This document shows positions 6,116-9,950 of a DNA stretch of 9,950 nt, one piece after another. This DNA is from Syntrophomonadaceae bacterium (GTDB taxonomy: Bacteria > Bacillota > Syntrophomonadia > Syntrophomonadales > Syntrophomonadaceae). The DNA lies in the NCBI GenBank assembly GCA_028683995.1, contig JAQUGU010000050.1, positions 1 to 9,950 on the forward strand. The letters run 5' to 3'. The notes under the pieces were generated by a model. The model worked only from the letters and a program-made list of their open reading frames with translations. It ran no database searches and was not told where the DNA came from. The first letter of the stretch is position 1. Each line of letters begins with the position of its first letter. The translations under genes were made by a program, and so were the position numbers.

Positions 6116-7141
6116 ATGCTTAAAATTAAGGTTAACAGCTTAAAACCTGGTGTTACTCTGGGCAAGGATCTCTATAGCTATGATTCTACACTGTTGTTGC
6201 CCAGAGGAACCATAGTTAGCCGAGAACATCTGGATAGTTTACACACGCGTAATATTGATGATGTATTTATCATGGACACCGAGGCCGTAGCCAAATCGGG
6301 GAGACAATTTGAGGATGTTTATAGTGACTCCCTCAATGTAGTCAGATCCTTTATGCTGGAAGCTAAACTGGGCAAACCCCTGGAATTTGAGGAGATAAGC
6401 GATATTACAGGTTTACTTTTGGAACAGGTTTTTGAAGCCAGCGATCTTTTCCGCCAGATGCGACTAATGAAAGAAAAGGATGACTATTTATTTACCCATT
6501 CGGTCAATGTAGCGCTTCTTTGTATACTTATGGGTCGATGGCTGAAATGTGACAGCGAAACTCTTAAGGAACTGGGGGAAGCAGGGCTTTTACACGATAT
6601 TGGCAAAGTTTTTATCGATGATAGCATTTTAAATAAGCCCGACAAATTAACTGAAGCAGAATTTGAAGAGATGAAAAAGCATACCCTGCAGGGATATAAT
6701 CTTCTGACCCAATATGAGTGGATAAGTAGTAATATTGCCAATGCTGCCCTTATGCATCATGAAAGGGCAGATGGTTCCGGTTATCCCATGGGAAGTAAAG
6801 GGTTCAGTAAAAACCTTTGTGTTTCTGTAGTTGCGGTAGCGGATGTATATGATGCCGTAACCTCTAACCGGGTTTATTCCAGTAAAAGGTCTCCTTATAC
6901 GGCCGCGGAAATTCTCTGGCAGGAGTCTTTTGGTAAGCTTAACCCCGAGGTTGCCAAAGTATTTTACGATAAAATTACAAGTTTTTATGTGGGCAATGAA
7001 GTTTTACTTTCCAACGATAAAATTGGAGTAGTAATTTACGTTGATCCATCTCAACCTACCAGGCCGATTGTTATGGTGGGGGATAACTTTTACAACCTGG
7101 CCACCGACCGCTCAATTACCATACTGGAGGTAATAGACTAG
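6116..7141 (+). CDS. HD-GYP domain protein, putative cyclic-di-GMP phosphodiesterase
   Basis: This 341-residue soluble protein should hydrolyse cyclic di-GMP or a related signalling dinucleotide in the cytoplasm. About residues 1–105 form an N-terminal region of unknown detail, beginning with a beta-rich segment (KPGVTLGKDLY, LLLPRGTIV) common before HD-GYP domains. The HD-GYP domain follows with its usual metal ligands: THSVNVA (His128), HDIGK (His160-Asp161), KKHT (His189), HHERADGSGYP (His214, His215, with the GYP triad at 222–224) and ADVYDAVTSNRVY (Asp243). All core residues are present, so it is probably active. I chose ATG at 6116 because AGAAGGGG sits 7 bases before it; an in-frame ATG at 6095 lies before that ribosome site and has none of its own. 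No receiver, transmembrane or GGDEF domain is visible. It is probably transcribed alone. Confidence 0.9.
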   Translation: MLKIKVNSLKPGVTLGKDLYSYDSTLLLPRGTIVSREHLDSLHTRNIDDVFIMDTEAVAKSGRQFEDVYSDSLNVVRSFMLEAKLGKPLEFEEISDITGLLLEQVFEASDLFRQMRLMKEKDDYLFTHSVNVALLCILMGRWLKCDSETLKELGEAGLLHDIGKVFIDDSILNKPDKLTEAEFEEMKKHTLQGYNLLTQYEWISSNIANAALMHHERADGSGYPMGSKGFSKNLCVSVVAVADVYDAVTSNRVYSSKRSPYTAAEILWQESFGKLNPEVAKVFYDKITSFYVGNEVLLSNDKIGVVIYVDPSQPTRPIVMVGDNFYNLATDRSITILEVID

Positions 7142-7356
7142 CACTATTATCGGGCTTCTTAGCCTTTCTGGCTATTAATTACCTAAAGATAGGCCTTTCA
7201 GTGCATAAAGTCAAGTAATAATGGTAAAATATAAAATATCCACACTAAAGTGAAATATTTTTAAGAAATATTAAAATATTTTAATTTAGTAGCAGGAATT
7301 GCCCTTTCTTTGGGGAATGTAAAATATGGTTAATAAATTTAAAGGGAGGACTAGTC
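7142..7356. other. AT-rich gap upstream of the HU gene
   Basis: This gap holds no gene. It is strongly AT-rich from 7215 to 7290, with three copies of AAATATT at 7253, 7266 and 7274. I cannot pick a convincing promoter: TTGCCC at 7299 and TAAAAT at 7320 are only 15 bases apart. No clear terminator follows the HD-GYP stop. Confidence 0.45.
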
Positions 7357-7686
7357 GTGAACAAATCGGAACTTGTTAAATCTTTGGCGGAGAAAGCCGA
7401 GGTCACTCAGAAGGATGCTGCTAAAGCCCTGGATGCACTGGTAGAGACTATCCAGCAGGCATTGGCAAATGGCGACAAGGTTCAGATTATTGGCTTTGGT
7501 AGCTTTGAAGTACGTGACCGGAAAGAAAGAAAAGTTATCAGTCCGGCAACGGGGGAAGAAATTAAAGTTCCTGCTACCAAAGTTCCGGCATTTAAACCTG
7601 GTAAATCCCTCAAAGAAGCAGTTGCGGTAAAGCCGGCCAAAGGCGGGAAAAAAGGAACTAAAGCTGGTAAGTCAAGCAAAAAGTAG
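7357..7686 (+). CDS. hup: HU-family DNA-binding protein with lysine-rich C-terminal tail
   Basis: This 109-residue histone-like protein bends and compacts DNA, normally as a dimer. Residues 1–90 are a complete HU domain: helical dimerisation part MNKSELVKSLAEKAEV, then GFGSFEVRDRKERK (46–59), the beta-arm region with the SPATGEEI tip, and PAFKPGKSLKEAV. A typical HU ends at about residue 90. Here 19 more residues follow, VKPAKGGKKGTKAGKSSKK, of which eight are lysine, resembling the basic tails of histone H1-like and actinobacterial HU proteins. The tail should add sequence-independent DNA affinity. The start is GTG with AAAGGGAGGA 6 bases before it. A strong terminator follows immediately, so the gene is monocistronic or last in its transcript. 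The domain call is certain; the tail's role is inferred. Confidence 0.95.
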   Translation: MNKSELVKSLAEKAEVTQKDAAKALDALVETIQQALANGDKVQIIGFGSFEVRDRKERKVISPATGEEIKVPATKVPAFKPGKSLKEAVAVKPAKGGKKGTKAGKSSKK

Positions 7687-7699
7687 TTAAGACAAAAAT

Positions 7700-7737
7700 A
7701 ATAAAGAGGTATGCTACATACCTCTTTATTTTTTTTT
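7700..7737 (+). terminator. strong intrinsic terminator after the HU gene
   Basis: A perfect 14-base stem (AATAAAGAGGTATG with CATACCTCTTTATT, loop CTA) begins 13 bases after the stop and is followed by at least seven Ts. The A-rich upstream arm could also terminate leftward transcription, giving a bidirectional terminator between the converging genes. Confidence 0.93.
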
Positions 7738-7745
7738 GTTGTCTA

Positions 7746-7783
7746 AATCGAAGAAGAAGTGACCAGGCACTTCTTCTTCGATT
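7746..7783. repeat. perfect 16-base inverted repeat
   Basis: AATCGAAGAAGAAGTG (7746–7761) and its exact complement (7768–7783) surround the loop ACCAGG. There is no T-run after it on either strand (TGGGG on the plus side, TAGAC on the minus side), so it does not look like a classic terminator. It lies 8 bases after the HU terminator T-run and before the end of the dehydrogenase gene. Confidence 0.7.
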
Positions 7784-7836
7784 GGGGAGTTATTAGGGGA
7801 AGTTGCATATTTATCAAGCGGAAATGTTTTACTTAA

Positions 7837-7870
7837 TGGCGGAGGTGATTGGCCTCCGCCAACATTTTTT
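7837..7870. terminator. hairpin between convergent genes, probable terminator
   Basis: TGGCGGAGG (7837–7845) pairs perfectly with CCTCCGCCA (7853–7861) around a 7-base loop. Rightward, six Ts follow after three bases, so it could stop read-through from HU. Leftward it is the first stable stem after the dehydrogenase stop (about 30 bases on), but the T-run there is poor. Confidence 0.6.
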
Positions 7871-7890
7871 ACACTAACCCCGGTATTGCA

Positions 7891-9726
7891 TTAGTAGTCG
7901 AAAGACTCCAGGTCAATATCCAGGGCGGAAGTGTCAGCATCAGCAATAATGTTAGCCGCACACCCGACATTGGGTACAACGTTTCTGAGATACCAGCGGG
8001 TAGCTTCCACTTTTCCTTTATAGAATTTATAATCAAAATGGTCGGGACCCAGCTCAGACATCTTTTGCAGGCAAATCAGGGCTTGATCCAGCAACAGATG
8101 CCCGGCATGGAGCTGAGCGGTAGCAGTTAGTACCCGGCGAGAAAAGACCGGAATCAGGGAAGGATTACTGCCCTTCCATTCGTTAAGGGTAGCACGAATT
8201 TTATCATAGGCTTCCAGAGCCTGGCCTAGATTAAGGAATTCCTTCTTAAGGCCAGCCGTATCTTTGTTGGCAGCACAGAACTCCTTTATTTCTTGAATGA
8301 ATGCAGCAAAGGCAGCGCCTTTGGCCATACCCATCTTACGGCCTACCAGATCGAGGGATTGGATAAAGTTGGTACCCTCCCATATGGAATAAATCTTAAT
8401 ATCACGGGCAATTTGAGCTACCGGGTATTCTTCGCAGAATCCATATCCACCATAAGCCTGAATGGCTTCACCACAGAGCCACCAGCCTTCATCACTGGGA
8501 TAAGCCTTACATAATGGGGTTACAATTTCTACGTACGTCCGGGCTTTCTGCCTTTCCTCCGGATTGGGGTCATGTTCCCGAATATCAAAATTAAACAGGG
8601 CTTTCATTAGCATGGCACGGGTAGCTTCCATATGAGCTTTGCCCATAATCAGGGTGCGACGGATATCCTCGTGATTAATAATGCTCACTCTATCGCCTCG
8701 AGGATCGGTGAAGGGACGTCCCTGTACCCTGTCCTTGGCGTAGTCACGAGTATTATAGAACGCATTGGCAGTACAGCAGTGAGCCATATGACCGGTTTCC
8801 AGACGGGCTAGATTCATCATCTGGAACATTTGAGCCATACCTTCACCTTTACCGTCGTTTTCCAGCGGATTCTTACCCATCAACCAGCCCCGGCAAGTTC
8901 CGTTGTCGCCAAACGACAGTGAAGCGGTACAGGAGCCATATTGGCCCAGTTTATGTTCCACCCCGGTGGTAATTACATCATTATCGCTCAAGCTGCCATC
9001 TTCATTAACCCAGAACTTGGGTACAATAAACAAAGAAATGCCAGCCGTTCCTGGCCTGGCACCTTCAACCCGGGCCAGGTAGAGGTGAATAATATTATCG
9101 GTAAAATCGTTGTCTCCACCAGTAATAAAAATCTTTTGGCCTTTAATTTTAAAGATACGAGGGTCATCGGTGGGGTAAGCCTTGGACAGGATGTCACCTA
9201 CATCCGACCCGGCACTGGGCTCGGTTAAACACATGGTACCCGCCCAGGTTCCATCCATCATATTGGGTAGAAAAATCTCTTTCAGTTTATTATCAGCAAA
9301 ACTTTGAATCAAGTCTGCAGCTCCACTGGTCAGCATGATATAGGGATAGAAGGCCGGGTTGGCCGCGCAGAGCAATTCATTAACCGCCCCACTTAATACA
9401 TGGGGCATGATCATGGCATCCTCTGATTTATCAATATTACTGGTACCCCAGCCTTCCGATTGCAGCTTATGGAATAAAGGCCCAAAGCTTTTAGGAAGTA
9501 TTACCTCACCATCTACCAGTTTTACCGGGTTCTGGTTACCATCCTCATTGGTTGGTTCCACCATCTCCTTGGCCATTTTCAATATCGGAGCCAGGAAAGG
9601 CTTTACATCGTCTTTCGAATAATAGTCCTTAAACTGATCGTAGTCGAATACTTTTTCGCTGGGGAGCCATTCCTGAACGATGAACTCCAGGTCTCTAGTA
9701 TTTAAATAGGCGAAATTGGCAGCCAT
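7891..9726 (-). CDS. acyl-CoA dehydrogenase, long (about 600-residue) form
   Basis: This 611-residue FAD enzyme oxidises an acyl-CoA to its trans-2-enoyl-CoA and passes electrons to an electron-transfer flavoprotein. It has the extended N-terminal segment, middle beta domain and extra C-terminal domain of the DmdC-like long branch. CLTEPSAGSD (about residues 166–175) and KGQKIFITGG (195–204) mark the FAD-contacting middle domain. QAYGGYGFCEEYPVAQIARD (423–442) is the second family signature, and IWEGTN carries the expected catalytic base, Glu450. I start at the ATG at 9726 because GGAGGG lies 6 bases before it; the in-frame ATG at 9744 lies upstream of that site. A thiolase gene ends 109 bases upstream on the same strand, so the two plausibly share a beta-oxidation role. 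Chain-length preference cannot be read from sequence. Confidence 0.92.
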   Translation of the reverse strand: MAANFAYLNTRDLEFIVQEWLPSEKVFDYDQFKDYYSKDDVKPFLAPILKMAKEMVEPTNEDGNQNPVKLVDGEVILPKSFGPLFHKLQSEGWGTSNIDKSEDAMIMPHVLSGAVNELLCAANPAFYPYIMLTSGAADLIQSFADNKLKEIFLPNMMDGTWAGTMCLTEPSAGSDVGDILSKAYPTDDPRIFKIKGQKIFITGGDNDFTDNIIHLYLARVEGARPGTAGISLFIVPKFWVNEDGSLSDNDVITTGVEHKLGQYGSCTASLSFGDNGTCRGWLMGKNPLENDGKGEGMAQMFQMMNLARLETGHMAHCCTANAFYNTRDYAKDRVQGRPFTDPRGDRVSIINHEDIRRTLIMGKAHMEATRAMLMKALFNFDIREHDPNPEERQKARTYVEIVTPLCKAYPSDEGWWLCGEAIQAYGGYGFCEEYPVAQIARDIKIYSIWEGTNFIQSLDLVGRKMGMAKGAAFAAFIQEIKEFCAANKDTAGLKKEFLNLGQALEAYDKIRATLNEWKGSNPSLIPVFSRRVLTATAQLHAGHLLLDQALICLQKMSELGPDHFDYKFYKGKVEATRWYLRNVVPNVGCAANIIADADTSALDIDLESFDY

Positions 9727-9740
9727 TAGATTCCCTCCAA

Positions 9741-9776
9741 TCATTGTAAATTGTTTACTACTGCCTGAGTTGGCAT
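9741..9776 (-). CDS. possible 11-residue leader peptide before the dehydrogenase
   Basis: A short open frame, MPTQAVVNNLQ, starts at an ATG with AAGGGGAAG 8 bases before it and ends in TGA 14 bases before the dehydrogenase start. Its stop overlaps the non-preferred upstream ATG at 9744 (ATGA). The ribosome site is as good as those of the real genes here, so the frame is likely to be engaged by ribosomes. It has no repeated regulatory codons and no visible attenuator. It may be chance, a coupling device or the remnant of a longer gene. Confidence 0.35.
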   Translation of the reverse strand: MPTQAVVNNLQ

Positions 9777-9799
9777 AAAATCTTCCCCTTAATGTTTTG

Positions 9800-9829
9800 T
9801 CTATATCTCTAACATAACTGGTACTTCAA
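9800..9829 (-). promoter_or_regulatory. candidate promoter for the acyl-CoA dehydrogenase gene
   Basis: On the minus strand TTGAAG (9824–9829) and TATAGA (9800–9805) are 18 bases apart, just after the thiolase stop. The predicted start near 9793 would place the short leader frame at the very 5' end. The match is moderate, and co-transcription with the thiolase is equally possible. Confidence 0.38.
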
Positions 9830-9835
9830 TAATTA

Positions 9836-9950
9836 CTATATGTCTCTGGTCCAGAGTGAAGCCAGTGCCGGTCCGGTACCTACGCAAAGTGAGGCGCCGC
9901 CAATGGTCTTACCCTGTCTTTCCAGTTCATAATACAGGGAGACTATAATT
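9836..9950 (-). CDS. thiolase (acetyl-CoA acyltransferase), C-terminal 37 codons
   Basis: Only the end of this gene lies in the window; its start is beyond the right edge. The last 37 codons read LYYELERQGKTIGGASLC and then VGTGPALASLWTRDI before TAG. This matches the C-terminus of thiolases, where an ELxRxGxxxG helix leads to a strand and the loop S-L-C-V-G-T-G. That cysteine corresponds to the active-site Cys of the C-x-G motif. Thiolase cleaves 3-ketoacyl-CoA or condenses acetyl-CoA, the last step of beta-oxidation or its reverse, which fits the adjacent acyl-CoA dehydrogenase. The canonical ending is CIGGGMG/CIGGGQG, so CVGTGPA is somewhat divergent. Whether it acts on short or long chains cannot be judged from this fragment. 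Confidence 0.75.
   Translation of the reverse strand, partial: IIVSLYYELERQGKTIGGASLCVGTGPALASLWTRDI

Noticed and set aside
9727..9744. Upstream ATG giving six extra residues on the acyl-CoA dehydrogenase
   Set aside because: GGAGGG falls after it and is correctly spaced for the ATG at 9726.
1..9950. CRISPR array, tRNA, rRNA or insertion sequence
   Set aside because: No regularly spaced repeats, no tRNA or rRNA signatures and no transposase-like frame were seen on either strand.

Overview
The window looks like the chromosome of a low-to-mid GC Gram-positive anaerobe of the Clostridia. The evidence is strong AGGAGG-type ribosome sites, TTG and GTG starts, a trmK–nif3 pair, a long-form TrpB2, and a long acyl-CoA dehydrogenase beside a thiolase. 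A fatty-acid-oxidising syntroph of the Syntrophomonas kind would fit, but that is an inference from gene content and not from any search.

Layout. Positions 1–2274, read leftward, hold a thiamine-related operon. It has a near-consensus promoter, a TPP riboswitch with an intrinsic terminator, a small MTH1187/YkoF-type thiamine-binding protein (TTG start), an ABC permease, and an NMT1/ThiY-type lipoprotein. A ribosome site at the left edge suggests that one more gene, plausibly the missing ATPase, lies just outside. A divergent promoter at 2329–2357 drives an orphan trpB2 (2404–3768), which ends at an intrinsic terminator. The next stretch, 3815–4102, has no gene. It carries a small inverted repeat and a long imperfect palindrome that look like relics of a miniature repeat element. 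Then come trmK and nif3 (4103–5901), overlapping by 4 bases; an HD-GYP protein (6116–7141); and an HU-like protein with a lysine-rich tail (7357–7686).

HU and the acyl-CoA dehydrogenase converge on 7687–7890, which holds three successive hairpins; the first is a very clear terminator. The leftward acyl-CoA dehydrogenase (7891–9726) is preceded by an 11-codon open frame with its own ribosome site, and then by the last 37 codons of a thiolase (9836 to the right edge).

How the genes work together. The left operon should take up a thiamine precursor or thiamine when TPP is low. TrmK and Nif3 are a conserved pair (tRNA m1A22 methylation and a metal-binding protein of uncertain role). The dehydrogenase and thiolase fit the first and last steps of beta-oxidation. 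Most of the window is ordinary housekeeping content, and I see no clear undescribed multi-gene system. The less usual items are the non-coding structures, the short leader frame and the HU tail.
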